DNA of 64,000 nucleotides. Source: Desulfovibrio sp. ZJ209. GTDB taxonomy: Bacteria > Desulfobacterota > Desulfovibrionia > Desulfovibrionales > Desulfovibrionaceae. Where the stretch lies: positions 744,001-808,000 of the forward strand of contig NZ_JAAKEJ010000001.1 in the NCBI RefSeq assembly GCF_011039135.1. The letters run 5' to 3'. Within the stretch, counting starts at the first letter, position 1. Each line of letters opens with the position of its first letter. The position numbers were made by a program, and so were the translations under genes. Below, in pieces: positions 15,755-26,381 of this stretch. The notes beneath the pieces are model-generated. The model had not been told where the DNA came from. It did not search any database and saw only the letters and a list, made by a program, of their open reading frames with translations.

Positions 15755-18232
15755 TCAAGATTCCATTCCTTGTTGACCCGCATCCGGGCATGCGGCGCCG
15801 GCCGCATCCTCCCGGAGAAAGCCCTGGGCGGCGCGCACACCGCTCACGGCGTCTTCACAATAAGCATCGGCCCCGATGGCCTCGGCAAAGGCCCTTGTCA
15901 CGGCGGCGCCCCCCACCATGACCCGGATGGGCAGCCCGCGCTCGCGGATAAGGCGGATGGTGTCTTCCATGCGCACCATGGTGGTTGTCATCAGCGCGGA
16001 AAGCCCGATAATACGCGCCTTGTGGCGCATCGCGCAAGCCAGAATTTCCCCGGCGGGCACATCCTTGCCCGCGTCCACCACCTCAAAGCCGTGGTTCCCG
16101 AGGAGCAGTGCCACGATATTCTTGCCGATGTCGTGGATGTCGCCCTCCACGGTGGCGAGCACGATGACGGGCCGCTTTTCCGGGCCGCGGCGCTCCTCGA
16201 GCAGCGGCTTGAGCCGCCCGAAGGCCAGCTGCATGGTTTCCGCCGCGCGGATGAGCTGCGGCAGGAAATACTCGCGCCGCTCATAGCGCTCCCCCACTTC
16301 GGTGATGGCCGGGATGAGGATGCCGTCCACGATCTCGAGCGGGTCGGCGCCAGCGGCGAGTTCCTTTTCCAGCAGGGCCGGGGCGCCCTCCTTGTCGCCG
16401 TTGAGCACCACGTCATACAGGCTCGCCGCGGCAGCCGCGAGGCCAGAGGCGCCGGCCGCGGGCGCCGGGCTCCCCGCGCCCGGTTTCCAGTTGCCAAAAC
16501 CGGCGATAAAGGCCTCCGCGTGGGCGTCATGCCCGCGAAGGGCGGCAATGGCGGCCGTGGTCTCGCGCATGAGCGGGGCAGTGGGATTGGCGATGCAGGA
16601 GGTGAGGCCCGCGCCCACGGCCATGCTGAGGAAGGTGGAATTGAGCAGCGGCCGCGCCGGAAGCCCGAAAGAGACGTTGGAAAGGCCGATGGTGGTGGGG
16701 AGCTTTTGCCCGCGGCACCAGCGGGCGAAGTCCAGGCATTCGTTGACGCCCTCGGGCGTGGAGGAAATGGCCAGGGCCAGGATGTCCACCAGCACGAGCC
16801 GCCGCGGAATGCCAAGGGCGGCCGCGCGCTCCAGCAGGTCTTCGGCGATGCGGATGCGCTCGGCCGCGCGCACCGGGAGCTTCTTGCCCTGCAGGGGCAG
16901 CAGGATGAAGGGCGCGCCATACTGGCGGCACATGGGTCCCAGGGCCTCCATGCGGCCGGCCTCGCCGCTGATGGAGTTGATGAGGCAGGAGCCGGGAGCA
17001 TAGGGGAGCGCCGCCGCAATGGCCGCGGCATGGGAAGAATCGAGCGAGAGCGGCGCCTGGCAACGGGCGATGAGGCGCTGGGCGAGCTCGGGCAGGCACA
17101 CAGCCTCGTCCACCAGCGGAGCGCCCACATTGACATCGAGCACCGTCGCGCCGGCGGCCACCTGCTCGTCCGCAAGGCGCAGGGCCGCGTCAAAGCGCCC
17201 CTCCTGAAGCTCGGCGGCGAGCACTGGCTTGCCCGTGGGGTTGATGCGCTCGCCGATGAGGGCCAGCGGCGCGTCCGCGCCCATGCGCACAAGCGCCGAG
17301 CGGCTGGTGAGCACGATGCCGTCCTGCCGCGGCAGGGGACGGGGCTCCCGGCTGACGGAAGCGACCGCGCGCGCCAGCGCCGTGATATGGGCGGGCGTGG
17401 TGCCGCAGCAGCCCCCCAGCACCTGGGCGCCGATGGCCGCGAAGGCGGCCGTTTTTTGCGCGAAGGCGTCGGGCCCCATGGGGAAGACCGTCTGGCCATC
17501 CCGAAGCTCGGGCAGGCCCGCATTGGGCTCGGCCATGACCGGGCAGGCGCACACGGAAAGGAGCTCGCGCACGACGGGCAGCATCTCGTCCGGGCCGAGG
17601 CTGCAATTGGTGCCCACCACGTCCGCGCCGAGGTTCTGCATGGTCTCGGCGAAGATCTCCGGGCTGGAGCCGGTGAGGCTCACCCCGTGCTCGAAGGTCA
17701 TGGAGACCATGACCGGCAGGTCGCAGACCTCGCGCGCTGCGGCCACGGCGGCGCGCGCCTCGGCGAGGTCGAACTGCGTCTCGATGAAGATGAGGTCGGC
17801 GCCGCCGGCGGCGAGCCCGCGGATCTGCCTGGCGAAGCCCTCCACCAGTTCCCGCGGCTCGAGGGGGCCCAGGGGACGCGCGAAAAGACCGCTCGGCCCC
17901 ACATTGCCGGCCACGAAGACCGGCCGCCCCTCCGGGGCGCTTTGCGCGGCCTCCCGGGCGATGCCGGTGAGGCGGCGGCATACGTCGAAAGCATCGAGCC
18001 CGGCCGCCAGCTTGAAGGGGTTGGCGCCGAAGGTGCAGGTGGTGATGATGTTGGAGCCGGCCTCAAGATAGGCGCGGTGGATGCCCTTGAGGATGTCCGG
18101 GTTTTCCAGGCAATACTGGTCGGGGCTCACGCCCGCGGGCATGCCGGCCGCCTGGAGCATGGTGCCCATGGCTCCGTCGAGCAGCAGCGGACGCCCTTGG
18201 CCCAGGGCCTGAAGAAAGGGAAAGGCGGTCAT
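15755..18232 (-). CDS. metH: Cobalamin-dependent methionine synthase without reactivation domain
   Basis: An 825-residue enzyme that transfers the methyl group of methyltetrahydrofolate to homocysteine through cobalamin. Domains in order: homocysteine-binding barrel (about 1-300) with zinc cysteines in GTNCSLG and LGGCCGTTP; pterin-binding barrel (about 320-580, starting IGERINPTGK); helical cap (about 620-700); and B12-binding Rossmann domain with EGDIHDIGKN (the His is the lower cobalt ligand) and GLSALMTTT. E. coli MetH is about 1230 residues; the C-terminal SAM-binding reactivation domain is absent here, so oxidised cobalamin must be re-reduced by another protein. AAGGA lies six bases before ATG 18232. 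No cobalamin riboswitch fits in the short leader. Confidence 0.92.
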   Translation of the reverse strand: MTAFPFLQALGQGRPLLLDGAMGTMLQAAGMPAGVSPDQYCLENPDILKGIHRAYLEAGSNIITTCTFGANPFKLAAGLDAFDVCRRLTGIAREAAQSAPEGRPVFVAGNVGPSGLFARPLGPLEPRELVEGFARQIRGLAAGGADLIFIETQFDLAEARAAVAAAREVCDLPVMVSMTFEHGVSLTGSSPEIFAETMQNLGADVVGTNCSLGPDEMLPVVRELLSVCACPVMAEPNAGLPELRDGQTVFPMGPDAFAQKTAAFAAIGAQVLGGCCGTTPAHITALARAVASVSREPRPLPRQDGIVLTSRSALVRMGADAPLALIGERINPTGKPVLAAELQEGRFDAALRLADEQVAAGATVLDVNVGAPLVDEAVCLPELAQRLIARCQAPLSLDSSHAAAIAAALPYAPGSCLINSISGEAGRMEALGPMCRQYGAPFILLPLQGKKLPVRAAERIRIAEDLLERAAALGIPRRLVLVDILALAISSTPEGVNECLDFARWCRGQKLPTTIGLSNVSFGLPARPLLNSTFLSMAVGAGLTSCIANPTAPLMRETTAAIAALRGHDAHAEAFIAGFGNWKPGAGSPAPAAGASGLAAAAASLYDVVLNGDKEGAPALLEKELAAGADPLEIVDGILIPAITEVGERYERREYFLPQLIRAAETMQLAFGRLKPLLEERRGPEKRPVIVLATVEGDIHDIGKNIVALLLGNHGFEVVDAGKDVPAGEILACAMRHKARIIGLSALMTTTMVRMEDTIRLIRERGLPIRVMVGGAAVTRAFAEAIGADAYCEDAVSGVRAAQGFLREDAAGAACPDAGQQGMES

Positions 18233-18301
18233 GTCATATCCTTGCAGTGAACGCGCAAATGCCGGGACAGCACGCCCCTGCGTTTTTAGTACTGAAAAAC
18301 A

Positions 18302-18330
18302 TTGAAAAGGACAAATCAAAATTATATGAT
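18302..18330 (+). promoter_or_regulatory. Predicted sigma-70-type promoter of rpoH
   Basis: TTGAAA (18302-18307) and TATGAT (18325-18330) with a spacer of exactly 17 bases, about 33 bases before the start codon. It is one of the closest matches to the vegetative consensus in the window. No sigma-32-type element was seen. It is divergent from metH. Confidence 0.7.
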
Positions 18331-18363
18331 TCGCTGCCGTATCTTCGAGACGGTGACGAGACT

Positions 18364-19548
18364 ATGACCAAGACGCAAGAACGCTCCGCCGGCAACGGCG
18401 CCACCGGGCCCGCAAAGGGCAGCCCCACCGAGGGCACCGTCATCCCCGAGATCCTGCCCGCGGATACGGCACGAACCATCGCCGGCGCCCCTGAAGACGA
18501 GGCCCCCCCGGACGAAACTTCAGAAGACGGCGACGACATCCTCGATCTGGATGCCGACGCCGATGACGGGCTTGCGCTCGACGACGACCCGCTGGACCCG
18601 AATGGCCCGGAGGCCCTTCCCGAAGACAGCGGCGACGGCGCCCACGGGCGCCTGCCCCTGCGCCGCGCGCCACATCTGCCCTCCCCGGCCGCCACGCGGG
18701 ACAGCCTCCAGCTCTACCTGCGCGAGGTCAGCCGCTTCCCGCTGCTCAAGCCCGAAGAGGAGCACGACCTCGCCCTCAGGGTGCGCGACGCCAATGACCC
18801 GGACGCGGCCTTCAGGCTCGTCTCCTCCCACCTGCGGCTGGTGGTGCGCATCGCCATGGACTTTCAGCGCCGCTGGATGCAGAACGTCCTCGACCTCGTG
18901 CAGGAAGGCAATGTGGGCCTCATGCGGGCGGTCAACAAGTTCGACCCGGACAAGGGCATCAAGTTTTCCTATTACGCCTCCTTCTGGATCAAGGCCTACA
19001 TCCTCAAGTTCATCATGGACAACTGGAGGATGGTCAAGATCGGCACCACCCAGGTGCAGCGCAAGCTCTTTTACAACCTCAACCGGGAGCGGCAGAAGCT
19101 CATCGCCCAGGGCTTTGACCCCGACGCCGCCATGCTCTCGGAGCGCCTCGGCGTGAGCGTGGAGCAGATCAACGAGATGGACCAGCGCCTCGCCTCCACC
19201 GACCTTTCGCTCAATGTGCAGGTCGGCGACGAGACGGGCGGCGCCACGCGCATGGACTTTCTCCCCGCGCTCGACCAGGGCGCCGAGGAACGCCTCGCCT
19301 CGGTGGAGGTGGCGGAGCTCGTCCGCGCCCAGCTCAAGACCATCCTGCCCAAGCTCAACGACAAGGAACACTACATCCTGCGCCACCGGCTGCTCACCGA
19401 CGAGCCCGTGACCTTGCGCGAAATCGGCGAACGCTATAATATCACTCGCGAGCGCGTGCGCCAGCTCGAGGCGCGCCTGCTGGAAAAGATTCGCCAGCAC
19501 ATCACGCTCGATGTCAAGGATTTTTCTGAGGACTGGATCCAGTCCTGA
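18364..19548 (+). CDS. rpoH: RNA polymerase sigma-32 factor with acidic N-terminal extension
   Basis: A 394-residue sigma factor. Residues 113-167 are region 1.2/2.1 (DSLQLYLREVSRFPLLKPEEE). Region 2 follows (NVGLMRAVNKFDPDKGIKFS, YYASFWIKAYILKFIMDNW), then region 4 with the helix-turn-helix LREIGERYNITRERVRQLE. Residues 232-240, QRKLFYNLN, closely match the RpoH box that distinguishes heat-shock sigma factors. The first 110 residues are an extra Asp/Glu/Pro-rich segment (for example DGDDILDLDADADDG) not present in the 284-residue E. coli RpoH; it may act as an inhibitory or regulatory tail. The ATG at 18364 is close behind a strong promoter; a longer frame upstream would start inside it. Confidence 0.88.
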   Translation: MTKTQERSAGNGATGPAKGSPTEGTVIPEILPADTARTIAGAPEDEAPPDETSEDGDDILDLDADADDGLALDDDPLDPNGPEALPEDSGDGAHGRLPLRRAPHLPSPAATRDSLQLYLREVSRFPLLKPEEEHDLALRVRDANDPDAAFRLVSSHLRLVVRIAMDFQRRWMQNVLDLVQEGNVGLMRAVNKFDPDKGIKFSYYASFWIKAYILKFIMDNWRMVKIGTTQVQRKLFYNLNRERQKLIAQGFDPDAAMLSERLGVSVEQINEMDQRLASTDLSLNVQVGDETGGATRMDFLPALDQGAEERLASVEVAELVRAQLKTILPKLNDKEHYILRHRLLTDEPVTLREIGERYNITRERVRQLEARLLEKIRQHITLDVKDFSEDWIQS

Positions 19549-19603
19549 CCGCGCGGGCCGTGCGGCAACAGGAACAAGCCAGCCGGGAAGGCGCGCCAGC
19601 TTC

Positions 19604-21619
19604 ATGAAACTGCCACGGATAGGTCTCCGTCCCCTTGATGTGCCGCCTCCTGGCGCGGCAAAGGGCCGCGCGCGCGTCGCCCATGCGCTGTCGCGTGGTG
19701 CGCGGTGTTGCGCGCTCGTGCTGTGCGCGCTTATGTTGTGCGCCTGCGGCGGCAATGGCGAGGAGCCGCAAAAGAACGCCGCGAAACCGGTGTCTCCCCC
19801 CGGCGAGGTGGAGAACAGGTCCATCGAGGCCACGGTACAGGCGGCCGCGAGCATCCTGAAAGAGACTCCGCGCCTCCGGGTGGTGCCCGCCATCCATGTG
19901 CGCCCGGTGGAGAAAGATCTTTCGCCCGAAGCCGTCGGCCTGTATGCCTATCTTCGCGCCGTGCGCGCCATCCTTGACGAGGATGAGGCCGCCCTGCTGG
20001 AGGCCGCGCTGGTCGCCGCCGAGGCCTCCACGGGCAAGCCGGTGCCGGAGCTTGAGGGGAGCGCGACAGACGAAGGCGCAAAGACCGAAGCGGCGCCAGA
20101 GAATCAGGCCTCCCCGCCCGCACCAGTCCCGGCCGCGCAGCCTTCTCCCGACCAGGTATGGCCCACGCAGATCTGGCTCGACGGCGGCGTGTGGCTCATG
20201 AGCCGCAAGTCGCCCAATGCCGTCACCTATCTGGAAGAAGCTCTCAAGGCCCAGCCCGAAGATCTTTCGCTCAACCTCCTCCTTGCCGAGGCCCTGGGCG
20301 AGCACGGCATGGCCAGCCGCGGCGCCGGGCTCATGCGCGCCTATCTCGCCGGGCACCCGGACACGCTGGACGCGCGCCTCGAGCTGGCCCTCCTGCTTGT
20401 GAAAGAACACCAGTTCGATGAGGCCGAAAAGCTCCTGACGGACATCCCCGCCAAGGAACGCACCCCCCTTGTCGATTATTACCACGCCAAGGCGCTGGCG
20501 GGCATGGAGCGCAAGGCCGAGGCCATCCCCCTGCTCCGCCGCTCGGTGCGGGGCATGCCCGACTTTGTGGAGGCGCTCGCCGAGCTGGCCTTCCTGCTGG
20601 AGCAGGAGGGCGAGCTGCGCGAGGCCCGCGCCACCTATGAGAAGCTCGCCAAGTTCCAGTTTTCGCCCCAGGATGTGTCCTTGCGGCTCGTGAACCTCTC
20701 CCTGAGGCTCAAGCAGCCGGAAAAGGCCCTCCGGTATATCAACCAGGGGCCCGACACCGTCCCCTTCAAGCTCACGGCCGTGAGCATGCTCATGGACGCG
20801 CGCCACTATCTCCAGGCCGAGCGGCTGCTCAAGCAACTCACAACGCGGGAGGGCGCGCCGGACGATGTCTATCTGCTCCTCGCCGACCTCGCCTATGAGC
20901 AGCGCCGCGACCTCGCCATGGCCCTGTCCTGGCTGGACAAGATCCCAGCCGGGAGCCCCATCGCCGTGCGCGCCCGGCAGTTGCGCATCCAGCTTCTCGC
21001 CGAGGCGGGCAAGCCGGATGCGGCCCTTGAGCTTGCGCGCGAAAGCCACAAGGATTTTCCGCGTTCGACAGAACTGCGCGATCTTGAGATCCGTCTGCTC
21101 GCCCGGCTGAAGCAGACGGACGCCGCCCTCGACGCCGCCCGCGCGGCCGCGGCCGAGTGGCCCGACAATACCGACCTCGCCTTCCTGCTCGGCTCCCTGC
21201 TGGATGAAAACGGCAAGAAGCAGGAAGCCATGGGCGTCATGGAAGACATCCTGAAAAAGCAGCCGGACAATTACCAGGCGCTCAACTATGTGGGCTACAG
21301 CCTCGCCGAGCAAAACCGCGACCTTGACCGCGCGCTTGAGCTGCTCACCAGGGCGGACACGCTGGCGCCCGACCAGTCCTATATCATCGACTCCCTGGCC
21401 TGGGCCCTCTTCCGCGCCGGCAAGGCTGAAGAGGCGCTCACCAAGATCCGGCGGGCCGTGAGCCTCGAAGGGCCGGTGGACGCGACCATCTGGGAGCACT
21501 ATGGCGACATCGCCCGCCATCTCGGCCATACCGGCGAGGCGCGGCGCGCCTACCAGAAGGCGCTCGACCTCAAACCCGCCAATGCCGAGGCATTGCGGCA
21601 ACGCATGGGGCGCCCGTGA
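19604..21619 (+). CDS. TPR-repeat lipoprotein
   Basis: A 671-residue protein with a likely lipoprotein signal (ARCCALVLCALMLCAC, Cys at the lipobox) after a long N-region. An Ala/Glu/Pro-rich segment follows, then many tetratricopeptide repeats (for example ALNYVGYSLAEQNRDLDRAL, YIIDSLAWALFRAGKAEEAL, the last ending DLKPANAEALRQRMG). It should be tethered to a membrane and serve as a binding scaffold. Proteins of this layout often work in envelope biogenesis or protein quality control. The start is uncertain: ATG 19604 has GGGAAGG 13 bases upstream, while GTG 19639 would shorten the N-region. The gene overlaps the next gene by four bases, so the two lipoproteins are probably translated together. 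Confidence 0.78.
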   Translation: MKLPRIGLRPLDVPPPGAAKGRARVAHALSRGARCCALVLCALMLCACGGNGEEPQKNAAKPVSPPGEVENRSIEATVQAAASILKETPRLRVVPAIHVRPVEKDLSPEAVGLYAYLRAVRAILDEDEAALLEAALVAAEASTGKPVPELEGSATDEGAKTEAAPENQASPPAPVPAAQPSPDQVWPTQIWLDGGVWLMSRKSPNAVTYLEEALKAQPEDLSLNLLLAEALGEHGMASRGAGLMRAYLAGHPDTLDARLELALLLVKEHQFDEAEKLLTDIPAKERTPLVDYYHAKALAGMERKAEAIPLLRRSVRGMPDFVEALAELAFLLEQEGELREARATYEKLAKFQFSPQDVSLRLVNLSLRLKQPEKALRYINQGPDTVPFKLTAVSMLMDARHYLQAERLLKQLTTREGAPDDVYLLLADLAYEQRRDLAMALSWLDKIPAGSPIAVRARQLRIQLLAEAGKPDAALELARESHKDFPRSTELRDLEIRLLARLKQTDAALDAARAAAAEWPDNTDLAFLLGSLLDENGKKQEAMGVMEDILKKQPDNYQALNYVGYSLAEQNRDLDRALELLTRADTLAPDQSYIIDSLAWALFRAGKAEEALTKIRRAVSLEGPVDATIWEHYGDIARHLGHTGEARRAYQKALDLKPANAEALRQRMGRP

Positions 21620-22404
21620 AAAAGCTCGCCCTCCTCTGCATGGCCCTCCTGCTCTGCGCCTGCGCGAGCAAGGCTCCCTCCCCCGGTGTTCCGCAAGGTG
21701 AGGACGGCAAGCCGCTGGCGGAACGCTGGCAGGCCTACAGCACGGCCGGGCTTGGCGAGGAAGCGCCCTATCGCCTGCAACTCAGCCTTCGCTTCGGCGA
21801 GGAGGGCAATACCCGGCGCGTCACGGCGCTTTTGTGGGGCAACGGCGCGCGGGAGCTCAGGCTCGATGTCATGGCCGGTGTGGGGACGGTGGTCGCCAAG
21901 ATACTGGAAGACGGCGATCACTTTCTCGTCTACGCCCCGCTGGAAAACAAGGCCTATTTCCATCAGGGCGCCACGAGCCCCCTGCTCAAGGTCGGGGTGC
22001 CCGTGCCTTTCGGCCTCGCGCGGCTGACGGCGCTGCTCACCGGCCACTATGCGGCGGCCTTCGGCGACGCGTACACCGATGCGGAGCTGCTTTCGGACGG
22101 CGTGGCCCACTACACGCTGGAGGGCAAGCCCGGCGGCCGCCTCTCCCTCGATGCCGCCGGCCTGCCCGTTGCCTGGCGAGAGAGCGCGGCCAACGGCTGG
22201 CGCATGGAGATCGTCTATGACGACGCCACGCCGCCGCTCCCCCGCCGCCTCACCCTGAACCACGCCAGCGGCAAGCGGGCCATCCTGCTCGTCAAGGAGC
22301 GGGAAAATCCCGCGAGCCCCTTTACCCAGGAGCAAATGCGACTTACCTTGCCCGAAGGCGCGCCCCTGCTCCCGCTTTCCCAGTATCGCGCGCCCAAATC
22401 CTGA
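21616..22404 (+). CDS. LolB-like outer-membrane lipoprotein
   Basis: A 262-residue lipoprotein. A short signal (KKLALLCMALLLCACASK) ends in the lipobox LCAC. The mature part looks like the LolA/LolB beta-fold: WQAYSTAGLGEE, repeated strands such as LRLDVMAGVGTVVAKI, and a C-terminal LNHASGKRAILLVKERE. LolB receives lipoproteins from periplasmic LolA and inserts them in the outer membrane; LolB is often poorly conserved, so the call is by pattern. Translation starts at GTG 21616, overlapping the TGA of the TPR gene. The coupling suggests the two act together at the outer membrane. Confidence 0.6.
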   Translation: MKKLALLCMALLLCACASKAPSPGVPQGEDGKPLAERWQAYSTAGLGEEAPYRLQLSLRFGEEGNTRRVTALLWGNGARELRLDVMAGVGTVVAKILEDGDHFLVYAPLENKAYFHQGATSPLLKVGVPVPFGLARLTALLTGHYAAAFGDAYTDAELLSDGVAHYTLEGKPGGRLSLDAAGLPVAWRESAANGWRMEIVYDDATPPLPRRLTLNHASGKRAILLVKERENPASPFTQEQMRLTLPEGAPLLPLSQYRAPKS

Positions 22405-22443
22405 GCCGCGGGGGCGGTTCGGGGCATACGCAAAGGAGTCTGC

Positions 22444-22878
22444 ATGCCCGTCGTTCATCTGGCCTCGGACCATGCCGGTCACGCGCTCAAGGAGCTCATC
22501 GCCCGCGAATTGCCGCGCCTCGGCTTCACCGTAAAGGACCACGGCACCGATTCCTGCGAGAGCTGCGATTATCCCGTTTTCGCCCACAAGCTCTGTTCGG
22601 CCCTGCTCGCCGAGGGGGGCCAGGGCATCCTCGTCTGCGGCAGCGGCATCGGCATGTCCATCGCCGCCAACCGGCATGACGGCATCCGCGCGGCGCTCTG
22701 CGCCACCGAGCTCCATGCGCGCCTGAGCCGGCGCCACAACGACGCCAACGTGCTCTGCCTCGGCGCGCGCATCACCGGCGAGGAGCTGGCGCTCGCCATC
22801 GTGGCGGCCTTCCTCGAGACGGCCTTTGAAGGCGGCCGCCACCAGCGGCGCATCGACCAGATCACGCCACGCTCCTGA
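22444..22878 (+). CDS. rpiB: Ribose-5-phosphate isomerase B
   Basis: A 144-residue enzyme interconverting ribose 5-phosphate and ribulose 5-phosphate in the pentose phosphate pathway. Visible motifs are ASDHAGHALK at the N-terminus, the active-site Cys in VCGSGIGMSIAANR, and the conserved HNDANVLCLGAR loop. AAAGGAG is placed seven bases before the ATG. It lies between the LolB-like gene and cysS in a tight plus-strand series (gaps of about 40 bases). It would feed ribose 5-phosphate to prs, 5 kb downstream in the same block. Confidence 0.92.
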   Translation: MPVVHLASDHAGHALKELIARELPRLGFTVKDHGTDSCESCDYPVFAHKLCSALLAEGGQGILVCGSGIGMSIAANRHDGIRAALCATELHARLSRRHNDANVLCLGARITGEELALAIVAAFLETAFEGGRHQRRIDQITPRS

Positions 22879-22919
22879 GTTTCCACAGCGAGGCCGCCCG
22901 CGCGGCCGGAAGGACTGTC

Positions 22920-24371
<1,452 letters not shown>

Positions 24372-24420
24372 ATCCGGTCGTGGCCACTGAAACTTCCTGA
24401 AAACACCTACGCAAGGAATC

Positions 24421-25845
24421 ATGTCCTTTAATAACCACCGCAATCCCCACCCTTTCCGCCGTGTGACGGCACTCCTTGCCATCATCGTCCTCCTCCTTCC
24501 GCTGGCCTTCCCGCCGTGTGCCCGGGCCTTCTTTTTCGGCGGCGTCTCGCTCAAGGACGAAAAGGAGATGGGCCACAAGTTCGACGTCATGGTGCGCTCG
24601 CACCTGCCCATCGTGGAAGACCCGGAAGTGAGCCTTTATGTGGCGGACTTGCTCAAGCGCCTCGTCAAGGCCATACCGCCGCAGCCCTTCGATTTCACTT
24701 CCTCCGTGGTGCTCCACAACGCGCTCAACGCCTTTGCCGTGCCGGGCGGCTATGTCTTCGTGTTCACCGGCATGATCATGAACCTGGAGCGCGAGGAAGA
24801 GCTCGCCGGCGTGCTCGCCCATGAGCTCGCCCATGTGACGCAGCGCCATGTGGCCTCCCGTCTGGAGCGCGCCCAGTATCTCACCCTGGGCTCCCTGCTG
24901 GTGGCCATCGCCGGCGTGGCCCTGGGCGGGCCGGCCGGTGGCGCCGCGGCCGTGAGTGCCGCCGGGGCGAGCCAGTCGGCCATGCTCAATTACAGCCGCC
25001 TCGATGAAAGCGAGGCCGACAACCTTGGCCTGCAATACCTCGTGGCCGCGGGCTATCCTCCCGCCGGCATGGTGGGCGGCTTCAAGGTGCTGCGCCACAA
25101 GAACTGGATGAGCGGGGTCAATATCCCCACCTATCTTTCCACGCACCCGGCCATCGGCGACCGCGTGAACAGCCTCCAGGCCCGCATCGAGACGCTCCCC
25201 GCGTCCGTGCGCAACCGCACGGCGGACAACAGCCGCTTCCAGCGCGTCAAGACGCTCCTCTGGGCGCGCTACGGCGACGAGCAGGCGGCCTTGCAGCGCT
25301 TTTCGGGCAAGGACGGCCTCTCGCGCATGGGCCGGGGCATCGTGCTCGCGCGCCAGAACCGCGTCAACGAAGCCGCGGCCGCCTTTGACGAAGCGCTCGC
25401 CGCGGCCCCGCACGACCCGCTCGTGCTGCGCGAGGCCGGGGCCTTTCACTACCGCAAGGGCAGCATGGACCGCGCCGAGACCCTGCTGCGCGAAGCCATG
25501 CGCCGCGACCCCAAGGACTTCATGGCCTCCTTCTTTTATGCCCGCATGCTGGACGAGACCGGGCGCCAGCGGGAGGCCGGCAAGTATTATACGGATGTCC
25601 TGCGCCATGTGCCGCAGGACCCGGAAGTGCACCAGGCCTATGCCCGCTCGCTGGGCAACGCCGGCAAGACCGCGGACGCCTATATCCACATGACTTACAG
25701 CGCGCTCTATGCCAACAACCGCAAGCTCACGGAGCGCTATTTCAACCAGGCCAAGGCCCTCGCCGCCAAGGCGTCGGACAGGCGCGCCTTCCAGCGGCTT
25801 GAGGCCGCCTATAGGGAACGGAAGGAAATCTGGGACAAGAGCTGA
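24421..25845 (+). CDS. Periplasmic M48 metalloprotease with TPR repeats (BepA-like)
   Basis: A 474-residue protein. An N-terminal signal ([23 protein letters not shown]) is followed by an M48 zinc-protease domain with HELAH at residues 134-138 and the third ligand Glu198 in [13 protein letters not shown] repeats follow from about 290 to the end ([32 protein letters not shown]). This is the arrangement of E. coli BepA (YfgC), which assembles or degrades outer-membrane proteins such as LptD. The Cys at the end of the signal region (PPCARA) is unlikely to be a lipobox. The stop overlaps the hslV start by one base (TGATG). Confidence 0.88.
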   Translation: MSFNNHRNPHPFRRVTALLAIIVLLLPLAFPPCARAFFFGGVSLKDEKEMGHKFDVMVRSHLPIVEDPEVSLYVADLLKRLVKAIPPQPFDFTSSVVLHNALNAFAVPGGYVFVFTGMIMNLEREEELAGVLAHELAHVTQRHVASRLERAQYLTLGSLLVAIAGVALGGPAGGAAAVSAAGASQSAMLNYSRLDESEADNLGLQYLVAAGYPPAGMVGGFKVLRHKNWMSGVNIPTYLSTHPAIGDRVNSLQARIETLPASVRNRTADNSRFQRVKTLLWARYGDEQAALQRFSGKDGLSRMGRGIVLARQNRVNEAAAAFDEALAAAPHDPLVLREAGAFHYRKGSMDRAETLLREAMRRDPKDFMASFFYARMLDETGRQREAGKYYTDVLRHVPQDPEVHQAYARSLGNAGKTADAYIHMTYSALYANNRKLTERYFNQAKALAAKASDRRAFQRLEAAYRERKEIWDKS

Positions 25846-26381
25846 TGATGGAAACGCATGCCACCACCATTCTCGCCGTGAAGAAAAACGGCCAGGTCGC
25901 CATGGCCGGCGACGGCCAGGTGACGCTCGGCCAGAACATGATCATGAAGCACACGGCCCACAAGGTGCGCCGCCTCAACGACGGCCGCGTGCTCGCCGGT
26001 TTTGCCGGCGCCACGGCCGACGCCTTTACCCTGTTCGAGCTCTTCGAGGCCAAGCTCAAGGAAATGCGGGGCAATCTCCTGCGCGCCGCCGTGGAGATGA
26101 CCAAGGAATGGCGCAAGGACAAATACCTGCGCAAGCTCGAGGCCATGCTGCTCCTGGCCGATGCCGAGCATTTGCTGCTCGTTTCGGGCACGGGCGATGT
26201 CATCGAGCCGGATGACGACGTGGCGGCCATCGGCAGCGGCGGCCCCTATGCCCTCGCCGCAGCGCGGGCCCTCTTGCGCCACAGCCAGCTCGATGCGGCG
26301 GGCGTCGCGCGCGAGGCCATGGCCATCGCCGCGCAGATCTGCGTCTACACCAATGACCGCCTGACGCTGGAAACCCTGTGA
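25845..26381 (+). CDS. hslV: ATP-dependent protease proteolytic subunit HslV
   Basis: A 178-residue threonine protease subunit that forms a double hexamer and degrades proteins fed by the HslU ATPase. After a short propeptide (MMETHA) the mature chain begins [12 protein letters not shown], so Thr7 is the catalytic N-terminal nucleophile. GDGQVTLGQ and a Lys in HKVRRL complete the active-site region. ATG 25845 overlaps the stop of the M48 protease, and ATG 25848 is an equally possible start. The usual partner hslU is not next to it: ispE follows directly with a four-base overlap. HslU should therefore be elsewhere in the genome. Confidence 0.92.
   Translation: MMETHATTILAVKKNGQVAMAGDGQVTLGQNMIMKHTAHKVRRLNDGRVLAGFAGATADAFTLFELFEAKLKEMRGNLLRAAVEMTKEWRKDKYLRKLEAMLLLADAEHLLLVSGTGDVIEPDDDVAAIGSGGPYALAAARALLRHSQLDAAGVAREAMAIAAQICVYTNDRLTLETL

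Noticed and set aside
18233..18301. Possible cobalamin or SAM riboswitch upstream of metH
   Set aside because: Only about 70 bases separate metH from the divergent rpoH promoter, too short for either riboswitch, and no conserved core was seen.
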